The notes under the pieces were generated by a model. That model did not search any database, was not told where the DNA came from, and was given only the letters and a program-made list of their open reading frames with translations. DNA of 5,481 nt from an uncultured Wenzhouxiangella sp. (GTDB lineage Bacteria; Pseudomonadota; Gammaproteobacteria; Xanthomonadales; Wenzhouxiangellaceae): contig CALEIM010000008.1 of NCBI GenBank assembly GCA_937876395.1, positions 1-5,481 of the forward strand. Direction: 5' to 3'. Position 1 is the first letter of the stretch; the number at the start of each line of letters is the position of its first letter. Shown piece by piece: positions 1 through 5,481 of the stretch. Made by a program: the position numbers and the translations under genes.

Positions 1-155
1 CGTGAAAGATTCGGAGAAGAATTGGTGGTCTTGGGTTGGATTGGGGCTGCAGGTGATCAGTCACCACACCTGATGTCTGGCAGGGTAGGTGAGGAAAGAA
101 TGCGTGAATTACGTGGTTTGACCCGTTTAGAAGAACTGGCCAGACGAATCGTGGT
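1..155 (+). CDS. Internal fragment of a neutral-ceramidase-like hypothetical protein
   Basis: Frame 1 is open from base 1 and reads as ordinary protein for about 50 residues. It contains GAAGDQSPHL (around bases 40-69) and then EERMRELRG and LTRLEELARRIV (around bases 94-150). From memory, this GAAGDQSPHL...EERM.ELRG..RLEE.ARRIV pattern matches proteins annotated as neutral/alkaline non-lysosomal ceramidase-like in Planctomycetes and related bacteria. Such proteins are thought to be secreted or surface amide hydrolases, but no catalytic residue can be assigned here. There is no start codon or stop codon of its own: the 5' end lies outside the window, and the signal fades between 140 and 172, where the opposite-strand LamG coding takes over. 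The frame stays open to 651 only because it runs antisense to LamG and then out of frame through comM. The reading as real protein is fairly secure; the family name is less so. Confidence 0.5.
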
Positions 156-172
156 TTCGGTTGAAGATGTTT
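140..172. other. Chimeric junction 1: + strand ceramidase-like fragment to - strand LamG fragment
   Basis: On the + strand, family-like coding (LEELARRIV) reaches about 150, and possibly SVEDV at 155-170. On the - strand, LamG-like coding (SRDGNIFNRNH) reaches down to about 145. Just beyond it the - strand frame meets TAA (129-127), after residues that no longer look like the family. Two unrelated half-genes in opposite orientation therefore meet in about 30 bases, with no intergenic signal. The exact breakpoint cannot be fixed by eye. Confidence 0.6.
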
Positions 173-558
173 CCGTCTCGGGAAACGTCGTAGGCGTAAT
201 TTCCCGCTCCCTCGTCCATGCGCAAGTAAGCCACGAGACCCAGTTCCCCACCGAGCATGAGCCGGCCGTGGTCGCGCGCCATGTTCAGCGAGTCTTTCCC
301 CGCGTTCCAGATCCGCACTTCGTCGAGTTGGCCCTGAAATCCGGCTCCGAGTTCAATCGGCAGGGGGGAGTCTTGCAGCTCCACGTCGGGCGCGGTGAAT
401 TGCGAGGCGAGTTTGGATCCGTTGAGAAAAATTTGGAGGGAATCCTGATACAATTGAAAAGCCACGTGGTTGAAGTTGTTTTCCGTGAGTTCGGGCGTGG
501 CGTGGGCGAGCGTGTACGTTTGCCCGTCATTTGCCGTAACGGTGATTTCCAGGGCGGC
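140..558 (-). CDS. Partial LamG / concanavalin-A-like lectin domain protein
   Basis: The - strand frame read from about 558 down to 140 gives the second half of a LamG-type (laminin G / concanavalin A-like) beta-sandwich. The hallmarks appear in order. FNHVAFQLYQDSLQIFLNG (475-419) is the usual 'HVA..YD..L.IFLNG' strand pair. FQGQLDEVRIWN (around 330-295) is the classic 'G.IDEVRIWN' motif. LGLVAYLRMDEGAGNYAYD (around 240-185) is the terminal 'GLVAYWRFDEG.G..AYD' strand. Such domains sit in large secreted or surface proteins of Bacteroidetes, Planctomycetes and Verrucomicrobia and bind glycans or mediate adhesion. Nothing marks a true start: the GTG at 465 lies inside the domain, and the frame stays sensible upstream (EITVTANDGQTYTL) until TGA at 564-562. 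At the other end the signal stops near 145, shortly before an incidental TAA at 129-127. Base composition is less GC-rich than the comM-tamAB block. Both ends look cut. Confidence 0.75.
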
Positions 559-565
559 GGTTCAG
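536..565. other. Chimeric junction 2: - strand LamG fragment to + strand comM
   Basis: Reading left, LamG-like residues (AALEITVTANDG) continue on the - strand to about 558 and then hit TGA at 564-562. Reading right, ComM-like residues (ISRAAVQAEFPARF) begin on the + strand at about 545. The ComM frame is open further upstream to about 470, but the residues there (for example SSGVAWASVYVCPSF) are antisense to LamG and do not resemble ComM. The join falls inside about 30 bases, in the middle of a conserved AAA+ domain of ComM. That is not where a natural gene boundary would fall. Confidence 0.75.
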
Positions 566-1072
566 GCCGAGTTTCCGGCCCGTTTCATGCTGGTTGCGGC
601 GATGAACCCCTGTCCCTGCGGCTACGATGGCGACCCTTCAGGCCGCTGTAGCTGCACGCCCGACAAGATTCGCCGCTACCGTGATCGCATCTCCGGGCCG
701 CTGCTGGACCGGATCGATCTGCACGTTGAAGTCGCCCGCCAGTCGCTCAAGGATCTGCCGCCGGGCGAGTCGTCCGCTGTCGTGCGCGAACGTGTGAAAA
801 CTGCGCGCGCCATCCAATCGCAGCGCGGAACCGTCAACGCCGGACTGGGCGTCGCCCAGATCCGCGCTCACTGTGCGCTCAATTCGCAGGCCGCCGCGCT
901 GCTGGAGACCGCCTGCGAGCGCCTGTATCTGTCAGCCCGCGCCCATCACCGCATCCTGCGCGTTGCTCGCACAATTGCCGACCTGGACGGCAGCGAGACG
1001 ATCACCACGGCGCATCTGAGCGAAGCCATCGGCTATCGCCAGCTTGATCGACGCCAGCCCGCCTACGCCTGA
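545..1072 (+). CDS. comM: ComM/YifB Mg-chelatase-like AAA+ ATPase, C-terminal part
   Basis: This is the C-terminal third of ComM (YifB), a hexameric AAA+ helicase that promotes branch migration during integration of DNA in natural transformation. Visible elements, in order: ISRAAVQAEFPARF (from 545), which precedes sensor 1; LVAAMNPCPCGY (around 590-625), the sensor 1 region; four cysteines in CPCG and CSC that could bind a metal; SGPLLDRIDLHVEV (around 694-735) with the arginine-finger region; and SARAHHRILRVARTIADLDGS (around 932-994), the sensor 2 helix typical of Mg-chelatase-like C-terminal domains. The protein ends normally at TGA (1070-1072) after the HLSEAIGYRQLDRR tail. The Lon-protease-like N-terminal domain and the Walker A and B motifs are missing, because the gene is cut at junction 2. 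A TTG at 470 opens the same frame but is not its start. The strand and direction match tamA, 121 bases downstream. Confidence 0.93.
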   Translation: MSRAAVQAEFPARFMLVAAMNPCPCGYDGDPSGRCSCTPDKIRRYRDRISGPLLDRIDLHVEVARQSLKDLPPGESSAVVRERVKTARAIQSQRGTVNAGLGVAQIRAHCALNSQAAALLETACERLYLSARAHHRILRVARTIADLDGSETITTAHLSEAIGYRQLDRRQPAYA

Positions 1073-1099
1073 ACATTGAAGCCCGCTGGCTGTCGGACC

Positions 1100-1129
1100 T
1101 TGTTGTCGCGGCCGGGTGTAATCTATAGT
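1100..1129 (+). promoter_or_regulatory. Candidate sigma-70 promoter for tamAB
   Basis: In the gap between comM and tamA, TTGTTG (1100-1105) is followed by an 18-base spacer and TATAGT (1124-1129), a fair match to -35 and -10 boxes in otherwise GC-rich DNA. A start near 1135-1137 would leave a leader of roughly 57 bases before the tamA ATG. No clear rho-independent terminator for comM precedes it, so read-through from comM is also possible. The call rests on motif matching only. Confidence 0.4.
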
Positions 1130-1193
1130 GCGGTCGGGTTGACTCCGTATCCACGCGGCGAGTGGATGAACCGTCTAAAATCCGGGAAACGGC

Positions 1194-3101
1194 ATGGCGT
1201 TGGCACCAAGAATCCTGATCACGATCCTGCTGCTGCTGGGCCTGCCGGTCCATGCGGCCACGATCAGCACGGAAATCACTGGCGTGGAAGACGAGCTGCT
1301 CGCCAACGTCCGCGCGTCGCTATCACTGGTTCAGGCCGAGCAGTTTGACCAACTGTCGCTGTGGCGCCTGCGGCAGTTGACCGAGGACGCCAGTGACGAA
1401 GCCCGCCAGGCGCTACGACCATTCGGATATTACCGCCCGCAGATACAGGTTCGCCTGATCGAACCCGACCAGGGCGACCACTGGCTGGCACGCGTCGATA
1501 TCCAGGCCGGGGATCCCGTGCTCATCGACCAGGTCGACATCGGAATCCTCGGTGCGGGCGACAATGATGCCGCCCTGCTTGAATGGCGGCAGCGCTGGCC
1601 GCTGAACTCCGGCCAGGTACTGGATCACCAGGTCTGGCAGACGGCCTGGCAGGAGCTTGAGCGCCTGGCCGAAGCGCGTGGCTATTTTCAGGCTCGCTTT
1701 GAGCAGCGTCGAATCACCGTCGGCACCGACCGCCTCAAGGCCGATATCGATCTGCAGTTTGATACCGGTCCGCGCTTCAGCTTCGGCGGCTATACAACCA
1801 GCGAAGTACCGTTCAGCGCGTCACTGATGGACCGCCTGCACATCATCGAAGACGGCGAGCCCTATGACATCGAGCGGCTCGACCGCCAGCGCGAAGTGCT
1901 GGCTCGCTCCGGCCTGTTTGAACGTACCGTAATCGAGCCGCTGCGCGACGAGCAAGGGCAGCACGTTGATCTGAACTACCGGCTGCAGACCCGCTCGCCC
2001 AATACCTGGCGCGCCACCGTAGGTTTCGGCACCGATACCGGGGCGCGCATGCAGCTTGGCTGGACCCGGCATTATCTTTCCTCGCGCGGCAATCGCCTGG
2101 ACACCGCGCTTGGCGTTCAGCAGCGGCGCGAAGAGTACGTGCTGCGCGCCGAGTACCTTCACCCCCGCGGCCGCCATCCATCCGAATTTCTGACCCTGGG
2201 CACGGTGCTGCGCAGCGAGCAGGACAGCTTCCGCTTCTACGACGAGGACCGCGTCGAGCCGGTGTTTGACGCCTATTCAGGACGCCGTGAACAGGCCGAG
2301 CTGAACATCGGGCGCCTGCGCGAACGCCGAATCTTGTCGGACCACTTCCAGCCGCTGGAAGAACGCATCTTCGTATCCATTCTCGACGAGAGTTTTGACG
2401 CCTTCCGGGCCGGCTCATTCAGCGCTGAAAACGAGGCGCTGCTGGCGGACAACCCGGAGATCGCACCCTTTCTCGATACCAACAGCCAGGTCCTTGCGCT
2501 GGGCGCGCAATGGCGTCTGCCGAGCATTCACGGCAGCGGTTTTGATACCCGCGGCATGGTCTGGCAGGCCCATCTTCTGGGCGCACATGAATCAATCGGT
2601 TCCGACGTGGATTTTGCCCAGGCCTGGCTGAGCGGCCGCTGGCATCTGCGCCTGGGCGAGCGCCACAAGCTGATTCTGCGCGGCGAGGCCGGCTACACGG
2701 AGGCCACCACCCGCAGCCTGTCGATCGAGCACGACGGGCGCACACTGGATCTGTCGCTGACCGAGCTGCCCGAGCGCTTTCGCTTCAAGACCGGTGGCGA
2801 CCGGACGGTACGCGGCTACGGTTACGAAAACCTGAGCACCAACCGCAACGGCGCCAACCACCTGCTGGTCGGATCAATCGAATACGAATACCGGGTTGGC
2901 AATAGCTGGTCACTGGCCGCTTTTGCCGATATCGGCAATGCTTTCAACGACCTTGATCAGCGCAAACTCAAGCGCGGCGTGGGCGTGGGCTTTCGCTGGT
3001 ATACGATGATCGGGCCGCTGCAGATCGACATTGCCCAGGCCCTGGACGACGTCGACAAGCCCTGGCGACTGCATTTCACCATCGGCACGCAACTGCTATG
3101 A
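1194..3101 (+). CDS. tamA: TamA, outer-membrane Omp85-family component of the translocation and assembly module
   Basis: TamA is the outer-membrane partner of TamB, helping to insert beta-barrel proteins such as autotransporters and taking part in envelope lipid homeostasis. Residues 1-21 form a signal peptide with a leucine-rich core, ending VHA before ATIS. About 23-105, 108-190 and 193-266 fit three POTRA domains. The first contains RPFGYYRPQIQV, the second LAEARGYFQARF, and the third YDIERLDRQREVLARSGLF, a typical last-POTRA helix. From about 270 to 635 alternating strands form the 16-stranded barrel. VRGYGYE at 539-545 is the Omp85 VRG(F/Y) motif that reaches into the lumen. At 635 residues it is somewhat longer than the E. 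coli protein (about 577). Much of the extra length could be barrel loops, such as the acidic stretch near 408-432. The ATG at 1194 is chosen because an in-frame TAA lies at 1176-1178; GGGA at 1184-1187 is a weak ribosome site. The frame is intact. Its stop overlaps the tamB start. Confidence 0.95.
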   Translation: MALAPRILITILLLLGLPVHAATISTEITGVEDELLANVRASLSLVQAEQFDQLSLWRLRQLTEDASDEARQALRPFGYYRPQIQVRLIEPDQGDHWLARVDIQAGDPVLIDQVDIGILGAGDNDAALLEWRQRWPLNSGQVLDHQVWQTAWQELERLAEARGYFQARFEQRRITVGTDRLKADIDLQFDTGPRFSFGGYTTSEVPFSASLMDRLHIIEDGEPYDIERLDRQREVLARSGLFERTVIEPLRDEQGQHVDLNYRLQTRSPNTWRATVGFGTDTGARMQLGWTRHYLSSRGNRLDTALGVQQRREEYVLRAEYLHPRGRHPSEFLTLGTVLRSEQDSFRFYDEDRVEPVFDAYSGRREQAELNIGRLRERRILSDHFQPLEERIFVSILDESFDAFRAGSFSAENEALLADNPEIAPFLDTNSQVLALGAQWRLPSIHGSGFDTRGMVWQAHLLGAHESIGSDVDFAQAWLSGRWHLRLGERHKLILRGEAGYTEATTRSLSIEHDGRTLDLSLTELPERFRFKTGGDRTVRGYGYENLSTNRNGANHLLVGSIEYEYRVGNSWSLAAFADIGNAFNDLDQRKLKRGVGVGFRWYTMIGPLQIDIAQALDDVDKPWRLHFTIGTQLL

Positions 3102-5130
3102 AAAAGTGGCTGATCATTGCCGGCATCGGGCTGGCCATACTGCTCATTTTGACGGCGTCCGCCTGGCTGTGGCTGACCCGCAGCGAATCCGGCGCGCGCT
3201 TTGCCATCAGCCAGGGAGCCGGCGCAGTCGAGCAACTCGACTACGACTCCCTGAGCGGCGGCCTGGCCTCAGGGCTCGTCATCGACGGCCTGCGCCTGGC
3301 CCACGCCGGCACCCGGGTGACGGCCAGCCGGCTTGAGCTCAAGGCGCGCATTGAGCTGTTCGCCGGGCCGCGCGTGGTGGTCAGTCATCTGCGCGGTCAC
3401 GGCTTCGATATTCATCTGCCCGAGCCCGACCCCAACGCCGAACCGGCCGCCGAGCCCTTCGATCTGGCTTCGTTGGCCCTGCCGATTGACGTGCTGGTCG
3501 AATCACTTGATCTGCGCGAGATCCGCCTGCACCACGGCGAGAGCATGACCGGAATCGAGCGGGTGAGCCTGGCCGCCGCCTGGGGCCGGAGCATCGCGCT
3601 GGATCGTCTCGCCGTGGTCACCAGCGAATACGGCCGGCACAACGCCAACGGTCACTGGAATCTGGAATCCAACGGCGCCGGCGAGCTTCGGCTGGACGCA
3701 GAAATCGACTTGCCCGAAGGCGCCAGCCAGGCGTTGCAGCTTGAGCTGCGTGGCCCAGTCGATTCGCTGGCATTCGAACTGAGCAGCACCGGCCCTGCCC
3801 GGATTTCGGGAACCGGCGAGCTCCGCGGTCTGCCGGAGTCTCCGTCGGTCGATGCCCAATTTTTCGGCGAACTGAGCGGCTGGCCCGATCTGCCGGTGCG
3901 CATCGCCGATCTGGAACTTGCGCTTTCCGGCCATGCCGATGCTTGGCAGGCGCGCAGCTCGGCCCGCATCGACGGCCCGGATCTGCCTGAAGGCCACTGG
4001 GACCTGGCCGTTTCCGGAAACACCCAGGCGCTTTCTATCCAATCACTTGAGGCCCGGCTGCTCGGCGGACACATCAGCGGTGAAGGTCAGCTTGACTGGA
4101 GCGAATCGGCGCCGGCCTCGCAGGCTGAACTCAGGTTCGAAGCACTGGACTTGAGCGCCCTCTACCCGGACTGGCCGGATCAGAATCGCATTGACGGTGA
4201 GCTGCTGGTCGCGACACAGGGCGGCGTGATCAACGTTGAGCGGATCGAGCTGCGCAGCGACCCAGGCGAGCTCAGCGTAAGCGGCCACGCCCTGATTGAT
4301 CCGGGTGCCGATCGGCTGGACGCCGTCCTTGAATGGCGCGAATTCAGTTGGCCACCGGTAGCGGCTGGTTCCGATGCCCTGGTGGCCAGCCAGTCCGGTC
4401 GGCTTGAAGTCGAGGGACAGATCAGCGACTGGCGAGCCCGGATCGAGGCGCTGCTCGAAACCCCGCAGCTACGGGGCGCGCGCATCGAGGGTAGCGCGCA
4501 GGGCAGCGCCGAACAGGCCCGCATTGATCGCCTGTTCATCGACCTTGATGCCAGCGGCTCTGTGACGCTGGCCGGCGACCTGGCCTGGGCATCGCAGCTC
4601 ACCGCCCAACTGAAGCTCAGCCTGGCCGATTTCGACCCGGCCGGGCTGCAGCCCGAACTGCCCGGTCGCATTGACGCTCAGGCCAATATCGCGCTTCAAC
4701 AGACCGATACCTGGTCCGCTAACCTTGATCTGCACGAGCTTGACGGCGAGCTGCGCGGCCAGCCGCTGAGCGGTAACGGCCAGATAAGCTGGGTTCACGA
4801 TCAGCCCGAGCGCGCCGACGTCACGATTCGCCTGGGCTCCAACCAGCTTGCCCTCAGCGGTGCGCCCGACAGCCGTTGGGACCTGCAACTGGACGCGCCG
4901 GCGCTCGATCAGCTCTGGCCCGACCTGTCCGGCGAGGCTGAGCTTTCGGCGCAAGTCGAGAGCGATTCCGGCCAGGCGCAGTTAAGCGGTGATGTCAGCA
5001 ATCTGCGCTATCAGGATTACCACTTCGAAAGCGCCGAGATTCGCGCCCAGCTTGGCTGGCTTGACGAACCGACCATTGAGCTGAACGCGGCGGTGCACGC
5101 CTTTGATCTGCAACCTTGGGAACGCCTCGA
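3098..5130 (+). CDS. tamB: TamB, inner-membrane-anchored AsmA-like protein, N-terminal half (3' end replaced)
   Basis: TamB spans the periplasm and works with TamA in outer-membrane biogenesis; AsmA-like proteins form hydrophobic grooves linked to lipid transport. The ATG at 3098 overlaps the tamA stop (ATGA), implying coupled translation. Residues about 4-26 are a single N-terminal membrane anchor (WLIIAGIGLAILLILTASAW) after two lysines. The YDSLSGGLASGLVIDGLRL segment that follows is typical of TamB/AsmA starts. The rest is a run of repeating beta units with the pattern 'I..L...l..G.vsg.G.l.W', for instance near residues 312-334, 378-399, 474-497 and 548-565. Believable TamB sequence ends near residue 676 (AVHAFDLQPWERLDEI). 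The family is usually about 1200-1400 residues, so the C-terminal TamB (DUF490) domain is missing. The frame stays open to the window end by chance, but the residues after about 5130 are antisense to other coding sequence. It reads as a cut gene, not a natural truncation. Confidence 0.92.
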
Positions 5131-5140
5131 CGAGATCGTG
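5115..5140. other. Chimeric junction 3: + strand tamB to - strand formate dehydrogenase-like fragment
   Basis: TamB-like coding on the + strand (LQPWERLDEI) runs to about 5130. On the - strand a different protein (SRHDLVEAFP) reads down to about 5117. Past these points neither frame resembles its family. The two overlap by roughly a dozen bases in which the breakpoint must lie. Confidence 0.65.
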
Positions 5141-5203
5141 CCGCGAAGTCATCAGCGGCTCGCGGTGCACCGGAACCGGGTCGGGGAAGTTCCAGACGTT
5201 CAC
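5117..5203 (-). CDS. Short internal fragment resembling formate dehydrogenase alpha subunit (molybdopterin oxidoreductase)
   Basis: About 29 codons on the - strand read VWNFPDPVPVHREPLMTS then RHDLVEAFP. From memory, this matches a conserved stretch near the C-terminal part of formate dehydrogenase alpha subunits, which read like 'W.FPDPVP.HREPLYT.R.DLV..YP'. These enzymes oxidise formate at a Mo- or W-bis-molybdopterin centre. The fragment is too short to show cofactor or iron-sulfur ligands and has neither start nor stop of its own. It is in frame with the zinc-ribbon fragment to its right, making one apparent ORF (5338-4982). The subject changes abruptly at VNVWNF, and below 5117 the frame is simply antisense to tamB. 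The identification rests on one motif. Confidence 0.5.
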
Positions 5204-5212
5204 GCGCGAGCG
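5196..5212. other. Chimeric junction 4: formate dehydrogenase-like fragment to zinc-ribbon protein fragment
   Basis: On the - strand the zinc-ribbon protein reads to LAPWGNARSR (ending about 5204). The next residues (VNVWNFPDP) belong to the formate dehydrogenase-like piece. The frame is kept, so the ORF alone does not reveal the join; only the change of family does. Confidence 0.5.
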
Positions 5213-5317
5213 GGCGTTGCCCCACGGCGCGAGAACGCCCCTGCACGCCGGACAGGACAGCTGCCCGGACACCAGCATCCGTTCGACCTCAAGCGGGTCG
5301 GTACCTACCATCAACAT
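5204..5317 (-). CDS. N-terminal fragment of an actinobacterial-type zinc-ribbon protein (DUF6431-like)
   Basis: Thirty-eight codons read MLMVGTDPLEVERMLVSGQL, then SCPACRGVLAPWGNARSR. The pattern 'DP..VE..L..G.L.CP.C.G.LAPWG.AR.R' is, from memory, the start of small zinc-ribbon/helix-turn-helix proteins common in actinobacteria and annotated as DUF6431, often near transposase-like genes. CPAC supplies the first pair of ligands of a zinc ribbon; the second pair and any DNA-binding domain are missing because the gene is cut at about 5204. The ATG at 5317 is preferred over the GTG at 5338 and the ATG at 5311 because AAGGGAG lies five bases upstream of it. The function is unproven; DNA binding is a guess from the zinc ribbon and remembered gene context. 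Confidence 0.55.
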
Positions 5318-5322
5318 GGGTG

Positions 5323-5329
5323 CTCCCTT
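5323..5329 (-). promoter_or_regulatory. Ribosome binding site for the zinc-ribbon gene
   Basis: AAGGGAG, read on the - strand, sits five bases upstream of the ATG at 5317 and decides that start. It also shows that this N-terminus is a genuine gene start, on the opposite strand to tamB. Confidence 0.6.
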
Positions 5330-5340
5330 AAGCACCAAGT

Positions 5341-5378
5341 GACGGCCCTCCTGCTCGCCAAAGCATGGGAGGGCCGTC
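5341..5378 (-). terminator. Strong hairpin, probable transcription terminator
   Basis: GACGGCCCTCC (5341-5351) and GGAGGGCCGTC (5368-5378) are perfect 11-base inverted repeats with a 16-base loop; a T-G and a G-T wobble pair could extend the stem inward. On the - strand the hairpin begins five bases after the TGA of the upstream gene (5386-5384) and lies before the next gene's ribosome site. That is where an intrinsic terminator would be. There is no U-tract on either side, as is common for GC-rich actinobacterial terminators. It could act in both directions. Confidence 0.6.
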
Positions 5379-5383
5379 GCGCG

Positions 5384-5479
5384 TCAACAGAACGTGGTCA
5401 CGCTCTTGACGCCGACCCTAGAACCGGCCCGCCCCTCCCCGACGTCGAACACGTCCTCGTGCTCGAACGGGTAGTGCCA
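5384..5479 (-). CDS. C-terminal 31 codons of an unidentified protein
   Basis: The - strand reads WHYPFEHEDVFDVGEGRAGS, then RVGVKSVTTFC, and stops at TGA (5386-5384). It enters from beyond the window. Of the three - strand frames here it is the only one that is open and looks protein-like: the others meet TGA or TAG early. The terminator-like hairpin directly after its stop supports a real gene end. I do not recognise the family. It is probably from the same actinobacterial-type genome as the zinc-ribbon gene, being on the same strand in natural spacing. Confidence 0.45.
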   Translation of the reverse strand, partial: WHYPFEHEDVFDVGEGRAGSRVGVKSVTTFC

Positions 5480-5481
5480 CT

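Noticed and set aside
470..544. The 5' part of the open frame leading into comM, with TTG at 470 as a possible start.
   Set aside because: These residues are antisense to clear LamG coding and do not resemble ComM, whose real start should lie several hundred codons upstream.
22..651. A 209-codon + strand ORF with an apparent start at 22.
   Set aside because: Only its first ~45-50 residues look like a protein family. The rest is antisense to the LamG domain and then out of frame through comM, so it is a by-product of the joins.
1053..1090. Inverted repeat GCCAGC (1053-1058) and GCTGGC (1085-1090) around the comM stop as a terminator.
   Set aside because: The stem is only six bases with a 26-base loop, one arm is inside coding sequence, and no U-tract follows.
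1843..2418. A 191-codon - strand ORF inside tamA.
   Set aside because: It is arginine- and alanine-rich with no recognisable motif, directly antisense to an intact, well-identified gene; a typical shadow in GC-rich DNA.
3503..4954. Several - strand ORFs of 140-179 codons across tamB.
   Set aside because: TamB has clear beta-repeat patterning on the + strand throughout; the reverse frames show no motifs or ribosome sites.
1..5481. A mobile element or integron-like cassette array explaining the mixture of gene fragments.
   Set aside because: No transposase, integrase, terminal inverted repeats, target duplication, attC-like structures or direct repeats were seen at the joins; the pieces are internal gene fragments, not cassettes.
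1..5481. CRISPR arrays, tRNA, rRNA or riboswitch structures.
   Set aside because: No regularly spaced repeats, tRNA-like cloverleaf or conserved rRNA segments were seen, and nearly all sequence is explained by coding on one strand or the other.

Overview
The window reads as a mosaic of pieces from unrelated genomes, built around one coherent block of Gammaproteobacteria-like chromosome. I judge that several joins are assembly or amplification chimeras rather than biology. All identifications come from reading the translations; no search was run.

Core block (about 545-5125, + strand, GC-rich). It holds the C-terminal part of the Mg-chelatase-like AAA+ protein ComM/YifB, then a 121-base intergenic stretch with a candidate sigma-70 promoter, then complete tamA, then the first half of tamB. 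TamA and TamB form the translocation and assembly module: TamA is an outer-membrane Omp85-type barrel with periplasmic POTRA domains, and TamB is an inner-membrane-anchored AsmA-like protein that bridges the periplasm. Their frames overlap by ATGA, so they should be translationally coupled. The ComM, TamA and TamB sequences suggest a diderm proteobacterium, probably gammaproteobacterial.

Left flank (1 to about 545). Bases 1 to about 155, + strand, encode an internal fragment resembling a neutral-ceramidase-like protein of the Planctomycetes type. Bases about 555 down to 140, - strand, encode a LamG/concanavalin-A-like fragment of a secreted protein. Both coding signals stop within short ambiguous zones, with no start or stop codon that belongs to them.

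Right flank (about 5125-5481). The TamB signal breaks off mid-protein. A - strand fragment of about 30 codons resembling a formate dehydrogenase alpha subunit follows (about 5206-5117). Next, also on the - strand, is the N-terminus of an actinobacterial-type zinc-ribbon protein with a good ribosome binding site (5317 to about 5207). Beyond it lie an 11-bp perfect hairpin and the last 31 codons of another - strand gene.

The main message for a reader: trust comM(partial)-tamA-tamB(partial) as a unit, and treat the first ~550 and last ~360 bases as foreign joins until reads prove otherwise. The tamB frame happens to stay open to the window end, which would give a false fusion protein in automatic annotation. 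I found no convincing new biological system.
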